Part shown: positions 8,184 through 15,927 of the stretch, piece after piece | How the letters are laid out: each line of letters opens with the position of its first letter | Position numbering within the stretch: the first letter of the stretch is position 1 | Origin: an uncultured Fidelibacterota bacterium | Lineage (GTDB): Bacteria > Fidelibacterota > Marinisomatia > Marinisomatales > TCS55 | NCBI GenBank assembly: GCA_913049685.1 | Contig: CAJWZD010000009.1 | Location: 1-64,000 of the forward strand | Length of the DNA: 64,000 bases | Direction of reading: 5' to 3' | Notes under the pieces: model-generated | The model's database searches: none | What the model was told of the DNA's origin: nothing | The model's input: only the letters and a program-made list of their open reading frames with translations | Program-made: the position numbers and the translations under genes

Positions 8184-9657
8184 ATAAGTGAAGACTGTCT
8201 GCAATTTGATTGTATTCTATTTTTTGTTCACTAGTTTTTTTATTATAAAGACTGGTCATCATACTCATTCTCGGATTCTTTTGAAAAAATGACTTATGAT
8301 CATTAATGAAATTCCAATATAGTGCATCCCATTTTAAATTCCATTCCCCTTTTTTATAATTACTCATTTTCATAATATAATTACTTCCACTAATATAAGG
8401 TTTTGTTGACATTATACCTCCATCAGCAAACTGGCTCATTCCATATACATTTGGAACCATAACCCAATCGTAAGAATCGATGAAAAGCTCCATAAACCAT
8501 TTATAAACTTCATCGGGGTCATATCGTAGCAAGCACATAATATTTCCTAGTATCATCAACCTTTCAATATGATGACTGTATGCATATTTCATTATATTTT
8601 TTATCGTATCATCAACTGGTTCAATTCCCGTTTTCCCTGAATAAAATTCATCTGGGATCTTCTTTGTAAAATTCCAGTGATTCTTTGTTCTTTGATATAC
8701 ACCCTTTACTTGATAAATACCTCTTATGAATTCTCTCCAACCAATGATTTGCCTAATAAAACCCTCGAGGGAATTTATGGGTATAGAATGCTGATCTGAA
8801 AAATCAAGGCTAGCACTAACGACTTCATTTGGAGTTAATAAGCCAATATTCATGGCAGGAGATAAAACACTATGAAAAATAAACCTGTGTTCTGTAGATA
8901 TAGCATCCTCGTACGATCCAAAATCTAAAAACCTTTTTTCTAAAAAGAGATTTAAAGCGTTTTTTGCTTGTGATCTATTTACTGGATAATTAAATGAATC
9001 TGTCGTTCCATAATTCTGTTTAAAATTAGAGTTGATGTGTTCAATCGTATTTTTAAAATCTACATTTTCATAGGTATTTTTTATCGGTGGTGGAATATTG
9101 ACATTTTTTGGAAGTTTTTTTCGGTTCTCTGAATCATAGCTCCATTTACCACCAACTGGTTTACCCTCATGATTTACGAGTATGTTTAATTTTTTTCTCT
9201 CTTTTTGATAAAAAGTCGTTAGAAAGAATTTTTTTTTATTAAGGAAATAATCATCTATCTCATCTTTGGTGTTTATAAAACCTGGAGTGTCATAAAAATG
9301 GGACTTAATTCTTAATTTTTTGAATACTTTATTTAGTCTTTTTTGAACAATGAAGTCATGAGGGTCCACGTAGTGAACCTCGCTTACTTTATTTGATTTA
9401 AAAAAACTTTCATAATCGTTAGGAGTTTTTATTGTCGAATTATCCAATATCTTAACATTATAACCATATTCATTTAATTCATCAGAATAACATTTAACGC
9501 TTAAAACGTGGAGCATAATTTTTTGTTTATGAAATCGTGTTGGGTACTCCTTATCATTTAAAAAAATAGGGTCCTCCAAGATAAATACAGTTCTTGATCT
9601 AGATAAAACTGGATTTGGATAAAATAGTTGATGGGGTAAGATTAATGAGATTTTCAT
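8182..9657 (-). CDS. Cryptochrome/photolyase of the FeS-BCP (PhrB) family lacking the Fe-S cysteines
   Basis: 491 residues matching the bacterial (6-4) photolyase/cryptochrome family. The N-terminal antenna domain has LILPHQLF. The FAD domain has FIRQIIGWREFIRGIY, SHHIERLMILGNIM, DSYDWVMVPNVYGMSQFADGG and TKPYISGSNYI. Known members such as Agrobacterium PhrB hold a [4Fe-4S] cluster on four Cys: one before the YAHHIQR motif and three after the MSDY motif. Here the corresponding stretches read TGIEPVDDTI and MSNYKKGEWNLKWDALYW, with no Cys. The product probably still binds FAD and repairs DNA or senses light, but without the cluster. Its ATG overlaps the DUF2256 stop as ATGA. Confidence 0.87.
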   Translation of the reverse strand: MKISLILPHQLFYPNPVLSRSRTVFILEDPIFLNDKEYPTRFHKQKIMLHVLSVKCYSDELNEYGYNVKILDNSTIKTPNDYESFFKSNKVSEVHYVDPHDFIVQKRLNKVFKKLRIKSHFYDTPGFINTKDEIDDYFLNKKKFFLTTFYQKERKKLNILVNHEGKPVGGKWSYDSENRKKLPKNVNIPPPIKNTYENVDFKNTIEHINSNFKQNYGTTDSFNYPVNRSQAKNALNLFLEKRFLDFGSYEDAISTEHRFIFHSVLSPAMNIGLLTPNEVVSASLDFSDQHSIPINSLEGFIRQIIGWREFIRGIYQVKGVYQRTKNHWNFTKKIPDEFYSGKTGIEPVDDTIKNIMKYAYSHHIERLMILGNIMCLLRYDPDEVYKWFMELFIDSYDWVMVPNVYGMSQFADGGIMSTKPYISGSNYIMKMSNYKKGEWNLKWDALYWNFINDHKSFFQKNPRMSMMTSLYNKKTSEQKIEYNQIADSLHL

Positions 9658-9782
9658 TGATATCTCTTAGAGCTGCATTTTTTACTGCAATACTTGACGT
9701 TTAACCAGTCCTTCTTCCATTTCTTTCTCCAGAAAAAAGGACGATGACAAATTACACAAATTTTTTCAGGAAGATTTTTTAT
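9654..9782 (-). CDS. DUF2256 small zinc-ribbon-like protein
   Basis: This 42-codon ORF is missing from the track. It reads KNLPEKICVICHRPFFWRKK, then a second half with YCSKKC. That is the DUF2256 pattern (two CxxC-like pairs around WRKKW), a small protein very often found next to FeS-BCP photolyases. The stop overlaps the photolyase-like ATG. There is no ATG, GTG or TTG in frame; the best start is ATA at 9782-9780, two codons after the TAA of the SDR gene in the same frame. Initiation may depend on coupling to SDR termination. Confidence 0.8.
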   Translation of the reverse strand: MKNLPEKICVICHRPFFWRKKWKKDWLNVKYCSKKCSSKRYQ

Positions 9783-9785
9783 TTT

Positions 9786-10505
9786 TTACGCTTTGGTTGA
9801 TGATAGACCACCATCTACATAAAATGTTTGACCGGTAATCCAATTATTTGATGGATTGAGTAAAAAGCGAATCATCTGAGATACATCCCGTGTTTTACCG
9901 ATGCGTCCAGCGGCGTGCATTTTCTCACTCACTTGTAAGGCTGCAGGATTATTAACTATTCGACTAGATAGAGGAGTGTCAACTAAGCCAGGAGCAACTG
10001 CATTGAATCTAAGGGATTTTTTTGCATAGGTTTGTGATGCTGATTTGACCATGGATTCAACTCCGGCTTTTGCAGCAACTATTAACTCGTGATTTGCAAG
10101 CCCTATTGATACAGCAGCTGTGGACATTAATACAATGGACGAATCTGAAAGAAGTTTTCCTGCAGAGCGAACAACAGAAAAAGCAGATTTAAGATTGATG
10201 TTAATTGTATGTTCAAAATCTCTATCTGATACTAGATGTGGAGGTCTTAATGTAATAGATCCTGGTAGAGCTACTATACCATGTACGTGGTCAACCTTAT
10301 CTTTACAATCAGTAATGAATGATAGGGTTTCTTCGAAAGAGCTACAATCAAGCTGTGCGGACTTAATAATAGGATAATCGTTATGATTAGATGATTCATT
10401 ATGATATCCAAGGAGTAAACCACAATGATCACTACTTAAGTCCGCAACAAGTTGTGTACCAATTCCCCCGCTAGCACCAATAATTATGAAATTTTTATTT
10501 TTCAT
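9786..10505 (-). CDS. SDR-family oxidoreductase of the photolyase cluster
   Basis: 239 residues of a classical short-chain dehydrogenase. The cofactor motif is GASGGIGTQ, followed by the NNAG-equivalent region (HGIVALPGSI) and a C-terminal WITGQTFYVDGGLS. In the active site the usual YxxxK reads IVAAK (NHELIVAAKAGVESM), so the catalytic Tyr is absent. A similar NHExIAAAK pattern is familiar from a branch of SDRs near photolyases, so this may be a subfamily trait. Its start overlaps the DUF1737 gene by 11 bases, and DUF2256 follows in the same frame directly after its stop. Confidence 0.85.
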   Translation of the reverse strand: MKNKNFIIIGASGGIGTQLVADLSSDHCGLLLGYHNESSNHNDYPIIKSAQLDCSSFEETLSFITDCKDKVDHVHGIVALPGSITLRPPHLVSDRDFEHTININLKSAFSVVRSAGKLLSDSSIVLMSTAAVSIGLANHELIVAAKAGVESMVKSASQTYAKKSLRFNAVAPGLVDTPLSSRIVNNPAALQVSEKMHAAGRIGKTRDVSQMIRFLLNPSNNWITGQTFYVDGGLSSTKA

Positions 10506-10674
10506 TTTTTGTTAAGGTTTGATAAAGCATACTATTGGCAGCACTGACACCCCCCATGACATACCAGCCATCATTCAATAGAGACTGAATGGTATCCGTA
10601 AAATCTTTAATATCATCTGCGAATGCAGAAACAATGCAGTAAGTTTCTTTTTTATTTATTTTAACAGTAGACAT
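10495..10674 (-). CDS. DUF1737-like small protein
   Basis: This 59-residue ORF is not in the track: MSTVKINKKETYCIVSAFAD, then SLLNDGWYVMGGVSA and YQTLTK. The pattern (sLLndGWqxxGGvs...YQA) is that of DUF1737, a small domain of unknown role. It is the first gene of the DUF1737 - SDR - DUF2256 - photolyase-like operon and overlaps the SDR start by 11 bases. A TATAAT-like box and the shared 21-bp repeat element lie upstream. The ATG at 10674 is the only sensible start in frame. Confidence 0.75.
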   Translation of the reverse strand: MSTVKINKKETYCIVSAFADDIKDFTDTIQSLLNDGWYVMGGVSAANSMLYQTLTKNEK

Positions 10675-10714
10675 GCATCTATTTTATAGTAATATATTAT
10701 AAGTTGCAAGCATT

Positions 10715-10735
10715 AAATGAGCGTTATGAGCTTTT
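10715..10735 (-). promoter_or_regulatory. Shared 21-bp direct-repeat element upstream of the DUF1737-SDR-photolyase operon
   Basis: On the minus strand it reads AAAAGCTCATAACGCTCATT plus T: two tandem WAAMGCTCW units. The element ends 41 bases before the DUF1737 ATG. Downstream of it lie TTGCAA and TATAAT stretches that could serve as promoter boxes. This is the only one of the three sites that is wholly intergenic, so coding constraint cannot explain its match to the other two. Confidence 0.8.
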
Positions 10736-10840
10736 TATTAACTAATAAAAATAATTTTATATATTAATCGTACTTTTCTTGACGAAAGGAAATATAAAAG
10801 GTATTTATGAGTTAGGAGGGATGTGGGTTGCGCTATGGTA

Positions 10841-11149
10841 CTATGATTCTTGATCTAATAGTTCAATAAAATTTCCATTTGGATCAGTTTCATATATGTA
10901 TCCAATACCATCACGATGGTATTGGATATTCTTTTCTTTAACTATTGAACGATCAACTATCGCAAAATGATTTGGATGCTCGTCTTTTGTTACCAATGCC
11001 AAATTAATATTATCAAATTTTAACATTGCCCATGTTGCATCCTTATGTTTCACTTCGCAATTAAATTTAGTTGAATAGTATTTTACAGATTCCTCTATAT
11101 TTTCAACTATAATTGCCAAATGATCAATTTTAGATAGTTGATCGTTCAT
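10841..11149 (-). CDS. VOC-family (glyoxalase-like) protein
   Basis: 102 residues forming one vicinal-oxygen-chelate module: IDHLAIIVENIEESVKYYSTKFNC at the start and IGYIYETDPNGNFIELLDQ at the end. The metal ligands of this fold (His near the start, Glu in the last strand) are present. The substrate is unknown. It starts 22 bases after proteorhodopsin and may share its transcript. Glyoxalase, dioxygenase-like or resistance roles cannot be separated from sequence alone. Confidence 0.78.
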   Translation of the reverse strand: MNDQLSKIDHLAIIVENIEESVKYYSTKFNCEVKHKDATWAMLKFDNINLALVTKDEHPNHFAIVDRSIVKEKNIQYHRDGIGYIYETDPNGNFIELLDQES

Positions 11150-11171
11150 AGAACATTAATTGAATTACTGG

Positions 11172-11888
11172 TTAGCTATCTTTTGCGGCTGACCATACAA
11201 CTAAGCCAAAGCCAATTTTATTAATGGCGTCACCAACATTGTAGATCAAGTCACGCGCGTCTGTATCTACTAAACCAGCCATAAATGAGTACCACTGACC
11301 GTCTGCTGTACCAATCAGGTATCCAAGAGGATATATACCCCAACCAATAACAACAAATTTTAGCAATAGTCCATTTGCGTTTTCAATCTTTTTACCAGCT
11401 TTTTTTGCTGCTTTAGCAACATCACCTTGGTATACTTCGTTAACTATATAGAAGTATGCAAGACCACTGATAAGACCCCAAACTGCTGGGCTTGAGCCGC
11501 CAAATACGGAAAATACTGATGCTTCTCCAAAGTAGCCGGCAACAAGCATGACAACTGATGCAGTTATCATCTTACTCAATCCAGTTTTAGTTAATAGATA
11601 GAATTCAACACACATCAGAGGAACTGTTAATATCCAATCAATGTATCTGAATTCCGTAGGGCTCATGTAAGAACTGACCCATACGTCTCTCATGTAGTAA
11701 TAGTGAACTGCAGCAATTAGTGTGATTAATCCAGAAACTGTCATTGACAACTTCCATTCATCACTAACCGATGATCTTTCTACAAAGAAAAATACTGTAG
11801 CAGCTAACATAGCAACTGAGCCTAGAAAAAATGTGAATCCAACTAGATCCCCGCTTTGAAGGCCTGAGGCTAATAACATATTTACCAT
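11172..11888 (-). CDS. Proteorhodopsin, light-driven proton pump, green type
   Basis: A seven-helix retinal protein of about 238 residues. Helix C reads RYIDWILTVPLMCVEFYLL. Its D, T and E correspond to the proton acceptor Asp97, Thr101 and donor Glu108 of proteorhodopsin, so outward proton pumping is expected. The spectral-tuning position (105) is Met, as in known green-absorbing variants. The His in AAVHYYYMRDVW matches His75, and the retinal Lys is in NKIGFG. The start is placed at the third Met of the track ORF because AGGAG directly abuts the earlier ATG. It lies 77 bases after crtB. Confidence 0.97.
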   Translation of the reverse strand: MVNMLLASGLQSGDLVGFTFFLGSVAMLAATVFFFVERSSVSDEWKLSMTVSGLITLIAAVHYYYMRDVWVSSYMSPTEFRYIDWILTVPLMCVEFYLLTKTGLSKMITASVVMLVAGYFGEASVFSVFGGSSPAVWGLISGLAYFYIVNEVYQGDVAKAAKKAGKKIENANGLLLKFVVIGWGIYPLGYLIGTADGQWYSFMAGLVDTDARDLIYNVGDAINKIGFGLVVWSAAKDS

Positions 11889-11971
11889 TATCATCTCCTT
11901 TTTGTATTAAAAATAAATTTTACAATTTTTTAAGTTTTCTAATTTACATTAAAAAATTTTAAAAAGTGAAT

Positions 11972-12829
11972 TTACAATTTTTTTGCTAAAAAACTAAAAA
12001 TGGATAAAAAATAGGTCGTTGGTATCAACATAATTTTTTGAAAATTGTTGACCCTGACTCTTTTGCTTAAAAGTTTTTTTGAAGAAGTAGATTTAAGTTT
12101 TTTAAATAGCTTAAGATAATATCTATACGCAAGCAGAACCCCAAATCTGCTTGAATTTGGAAGTTTATATATACCATTCCTCGCATCATCAAATTCACTT
12201 TTTATTTCTGATTCAATTTTTTTCTTTACGTTTTCGTCTAAATTTTTCTCAAGATCAAATCCTGGAAAATATAATCTACCTTTTTCAAAATAATCTTCAT
12301 TCAGGTCTCTAAAAAAATTAACTTTTTGAAATGCTGAGCCAAGTTTTTTTGCAGAGAAAACTAGACTATCGTACGACTTTTGATCACCGTAAACAAATAT
12401 TTTTAAACACATTAGACCTACTACCTCTGCTGATCCATAAACATACTCATCTAATGATTGTTGAGTATGTTTGTTTTTATTGAGGTCTGACCTCATGCTT
12501 GAGAAAAAAGCTTCTACAAGATGGTTATCTATTTTGAACTTATTCACAGCATTTTGAAATGAATGTAAAATTACGTTTGTGCTAAACCCCTCTTCTATTG
12601 CAGAATAAGTTGCGGCTTCAAATTCATCTAATAAAATTTCTTGATTTGAATCAAAAAAAGTATCAACAATTTCATCTGCAACTCTAACAAATCCGTAGAC
12701 ACTATAGATTGAATCTCTTATATCTTTTCCAAGGCATTTAATGCCTAATGAAAAGGAGGTGCTAAATTCTTTTGTTACAGATTTTGAGGATTTAAAGCTT
12801 GCTTTTAAATAGCGCTCTATATTGGTCAT
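11972..12829 (-). CDS. crtB: Phytoene synthase
   Basis: 285 residues with the two Asp-rich prenyl-diphosphate motifs: RVADEIVD early and NFFRDLNEDYFEKGRLYFP later. It condenses two geranylgeranyl diphosphates to phytoene, the first carotenoid step. Its ATG overlaps the crtI stop as ATGA, so the pair is translationally coupled. Its product feeds the carotenoid or retinal supply for the proteorhodopsin gene just downstream. Confidence 0.93.
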   Translation of the reverse strand: MTNIERYLKASFKSSKSVTKEFSTSFSLGIKCLGKDIRDSIYSVYGFVRVADEIVDTFFDSNQEILLDEFEAATYSAIEEGFSTNVILHSFQNAVNKFKIDNHLVEAFFSSMRSDLNKNKHTQQSLDEYVYGSAEVVGLMCLKIFVYGDQKSYDSLVFSAKKLGSAFQKVNFFRDLNEDYFEKGRLYFPGFDLEKNLDENVKKKIESEIKSEFDDARNGIYKLPNSSRFGVLLAYRYYLKLFKKLKSTSSKKLLSKRVRVNNFQKIMLIPTTYFLSIFSFLAKKL

Positions 12830-14295
12830 GAATTATCCTTCATAACCTGCTTAGCAACTATTTTACCAGAAACCAATGCGGGGGGCATTCCTGGTCCCGG
12901 CACAGTTAATTGTCCTGTATAATAAAGATTTGAGAGTCTGCTATTTTTAATTTTAGGTTTTAAAAAAGCAGTCTGAAATAATGTATTAGCTAATCCATAT
13001 GCATTGCCTTTGAATGAGTTGAAATCAGAAATAAATTCTTTATGAGCATAGGACCTGGTCAAAACAACATTGCTTCTAATGCTTTCTCCAGTTTTTTGCT
13101 CGATTCTATCCAACACTTGATCTAAATATGAATTCCTGAGCGCAGGTTCATCAGTCAAATCAGGTGCAACCGGAATCAAAACGAAGAGCGCTTCACTTCC
13201 TGATGGCGCAACATCTAAATCTGTTTTTGATGTACACGATACATAAAATAATGGATTATCAGGCCATTTTGGATCATCGTATATATCCTTGACATGGGAA
13301 TTAAAGTTTGTATCAAAAAATAAGCAATGATGCGGAATATTAATTTTTTTATTTATTCCTATGTAGAAGAGAAGAGCGCTAGGAGACATAGTTCTTTTAT
13401 TCCAATATGCTTTTGAATAATTACGATACTTTTTATCTAACAGATTAGTTTCAACATGCTCATAATCAGCGTTTGCAATTACGATGTCGGCCTCATAAGA
13501 TCTATTTTTTGATATAACTTCAAACACCGATCTGTCTTTTTTATGTATTTTTTTTATCGGCTCATCGTAAACAAACTCTACCCCTTGCTCTACTGCAACA
13601 CTTTGCACAGCAGTAGCAACAGAACGTATTCCTCCGCTTGGATACCATGTGCCAAGCTTTATATCTGCATAATTCATCAAGCTATAAAGCGCTGGAGTCT
13701 TTGAAGGCTTGGCGCCTAAAAGCAGACCTGGGAATTCAAGCATTTGTATAATCCTTTTATCCGTGAAGAACTCTCTGATATGCTTACTTATCGGTTTAAA
13801 GATTGCAAGCCTACCTAGATGCTTAATTAAGTCTAAACGTATATATTCGAATGGCGAGAGACTAGGTTTGTATATAAATTTTTTTACAGCAATTTCGTAT
13901 TTTATTTTTCCATCACTTAAAAATTCATCTAAAGCATCAGAGGATCCGGGTTCAATTTTTTCAAGATTTTTTTTAAGTTTTTTATAGTTTTCAGGAACAT
14001 CAAAAAATTCCTTATCCTCAAAATACACCCTGTATCCTGGATCTAACCTGGTTAAGGTATAATAGTCGCTGGCTTTTCGATCAAAGTCAGAAAAAAAAGA
14101 TTCAAATAAATCAGGCATCCAATACCAACTGGGACCCAAATCAAAAGTAAAGCCTTTTTCTTTGTATGTTTGTAATCTTCCACCATAGGTGCTATTTTTC
14201 TCTACTACTTTAACTCTATGTCCCTCTTTAGCCAAATAGGCTGCTGACGCCATCCCGGCTAAACCGGAACCAATTACAATGATATTTTTTTTCAT
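12826..14295 (-). CDS. crtI: Phytoene desaturase (CrtI type)
   Basis: 489 residues. The FAD motif IVIGSGLAGMASAAYLAKEGH stands at the N terminus, followed by GGRLQTYKEKGFTFDLGPSWYWMP. The C terminus has the CrtI signature YYTGQLTVPGPGMPPALVSGK. It introduces double bonds into phytoene to give lycopene or a related polyene. It is coupled to crtB by a 4-base overlap. No lycopene cyclase, GGPP synthase or carotene dioxygenase gene is in this window, so retinal synthesis must be completed elsewhere. Confidence 0.95.
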   Translation of the reverse strand: MKKNIIVIGSGLAGMASAAYLAKEGHRVKVVEKNSTYGGRLQTYKEKGFTFDLGPSWYWMPDLFESFFSDFDRKASDYYTLTRLDPGYRVYFEDKEFFDVPENYKKLKKNLEKIEPGSSDALDEFLSDGKIKYEIAVKKFIYKPSLSPFEYIRLDLIKHLGRLAIFKPISKHIREFFTDKRIIQMLEFPGLLLGAKPSKTPALYSLMNYADIKLGTWYPSGGIRSVATAVQSVAVEQGVEFVYDEPIKKIHKKDRSVFEVISKNRSYEADIVIANADYEHVETNLLDKKYRNYSKAYWNKRTMSPSALLFYIGINKKINIPHHCLFFDTNFNSHVKDIYDDPKWPDNPLFYVSCTSKTDLDVAPSGSEALFVLIPVAPDLTDEPALRNSYLDQVLDRIEQKTGESIRSNVVLTRSYAHKEFISDFNSFKGNAYGLANTLFQTAFLKPKIKNSRLSNLYYTGQLTVPGPGMPPALVSGKIVAKQVMKDNS

Positions 14296-14406
14296 AAAAC
14301 TCTTTTGGGAGTAAAAAAATTACTTTTTATTTTATTTTTTAAAATTAAACATTGATAAACAATTAACGTTATTTATGAAATTGATAATAGCTTATATCCC
14401 CTTTAG

Positions 14407-15873
14407 CTATTTTGAGGATGGTTTATTCGAAAGTTTTTTAGTTAAGTAGCTATTCATTATATAAAAGAAAGTTAAAACAGTTCCCCATTGAATAACGCAG
14501 GTAACAAAAAAACTTGGGCTTTCGATCATCCACCATGCAACTAATGTAAAGCCAACTAATGGGGCTATGAACCTAACAACGAGTGGCCACCATCTTGGAA
14601 AAGGCCAATCGTCCTCACTTTCAATGCTTATTTCATTCATCATTTTATCTATTCCATACTTTATGGCTGCGATAGCCATTAAAATTCCAGAAATGATGAG
14701 CCCTACACTCCATACAAAGTCTTGGTTCCCTAAAATCTCTAGACTTATCGCGGAAGGAATACCAAGTAAAAATGACGAGAATACTATCCATAAAACAGCT
14801 GATGAGCGCTGAACACCAAAATCGATCAAGTTTCTAACTGCTAACTCTAGCATTGAGATTAATGATGAAAAGCCAGCAAAACTTAAACCGAGAAAAAATA
14901 AAATAGCCAAAGGTTTGCCAAAAGCCATTTTTGCAAATAGCTGCGGCATCCAAATAAATGTCAAGCCTGTTGCTGCTGGACCGGATGTCTTCATTACATC
15001 TAAAATTTCAGATTTTTGCATCCCCATTTCATTGCCTAAAATTGAAAATACGGTACTAAAGATCATTATCGCAGCTATCAACGATACAAGATTATTTCCA
15101 ATAGCTGTAGTAAATGCATTTTTAACAATACCATACTTTTTTCGAATATAAATAGCATATGTTAAAAATAATCCAAATCCAGCGCCTGTATCGAAAGCAT
15201 TTTGCGCTAAAGCATCCACCCATATACCAGGCCGCCTTAATTGAGACCAGTCCGGGGTGAAAAGGTACGCAATCCCATCTAATGACCCAGGTAGACTAAC
15301 CGCTCGAAAAACTGATAAAAGCACAATACCAAGCAGAATAGGAATTAATATTTTATTTACTTTTTCTATTGATGATACACCCTTAAATATTGCTAATCCT
15401 CCTACAGTCATTGCGATCGCGTGAAATATTATTGGGAGCGAACTATTTTGAAATGAAGACCATAATGCCCATGACGTATCATTATTTTGAGGAAGGTCTG
15501 TAAAAATTATTGCACCAAAGTAATAAATATTCCATCCTACAATGACTGAATAAAAGAATGCGATTGCAGTAGACACAACGCCAACAAATCCCCCAAGGAA
15601 AGCAAACGGTTTTCCCATAAAATTAGAAAAAGCGCCTACAGTACCCATCCGCGATTGACGACCCATAATGTATTCAACGATTATCAAAGGTATGCTCCAC
15701 AAAAAAAGGAAAGTGATCCATGCAACAAGAAAGGCTCCGGCTCCATCGTCTCCTGCATTTGAAGCTACTATCCTTGGAAAGCGCCATATATTGCCAGTGC
15801 CAACTGCAATTCCTAAAGCGCTTAATAAAAATGTAAATCTGCTTGAAAATCTATTATTCTGGTTTTCCATCAT
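14407..15873 (-). CDS. Sodium-dependent transporter, NSS family
   Basis: 488 residues with about 11-12 membrane segments. The NSS motif GIAVGTGNIWRFPRI is in the first helix, followed by the AFLVAW segment. NSS proteins bring in amino acids or related amines with sodium; the substrate cannot be read from sequence. The double Met start (MMENQ) leaves a two-codon ambiguity. It is upstream of crtI with a 111-base gap, so it may or may not share a promoter with the carotenoid genes. Confidence 0.9.
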   Translation of the reverse strand: MMENQNNRFSSRFTFLLSALGIAVGTGNIWRFPRIVASNAGDDGAGAFLVAWITFLFLWSIPLIIVEYIMGRQSRMGTVGAFSNFMGKPFAFLGGFVGVVSTAIAFFYSVIVGWNIYYFGAIIFTDLPQNNDTSWALWSSFQNSSLPIIFHAIAMTVGGLAIFKGVSSIEKVNKILIPILLGIVLLSVFRAVSLPGSLDGIAYLFTPDWSQLRRPGIWVDALAQNAFDTGAGFGLFLTYAIYIRKKYGIVKNAFTTAIGNNLVSLIAAIMIFSTVFSILGNEMGMQKSEILDVMKTSGPAATGLTFIWMPQLFAKMAFGKPLAILFFLGLSFAGFSSLISMLELAVRNLIDFGVQRSSAVLWIVFSSFLLGIPSAISLEILGNQDFVWSVGLIISGILMAIAAIKYGIDKMMNEISIESEDDWPFPRWWPLVVRFIAPLVGFTLVAWWMIESPSFFVTCVIQWGTVLTFFYIMNSYLTKKLSNKPSSK

Positions 15874-15927
15874 TGTAATAATTTGTACTAATTAATTTAA
15901 TTTTGAAATTTGAACTAAAATATAATT

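Noticed and set aside
10675-10840. 166-base spacer as a possible small RNA locus
   Set aside because: It holds the repeat element and promoter-like boxes of the DUF1737 operon; no further stable structure or terminator was seen.
11917-11983. Direct repeat TTTACAATTTTTT before proteorhodopsin
   Set aside because: Low-complexity AT sequence; one copy overlaps the crtB stop codon, so a regulatory role is not supported.
13709-13987. Plus-strand ORF of 92 residues inside crtI
   Set aside because: Antisense shadow of a well-conserved gene, with no ribosome site or known motif. The same applies to most other short plus-strand track entries.
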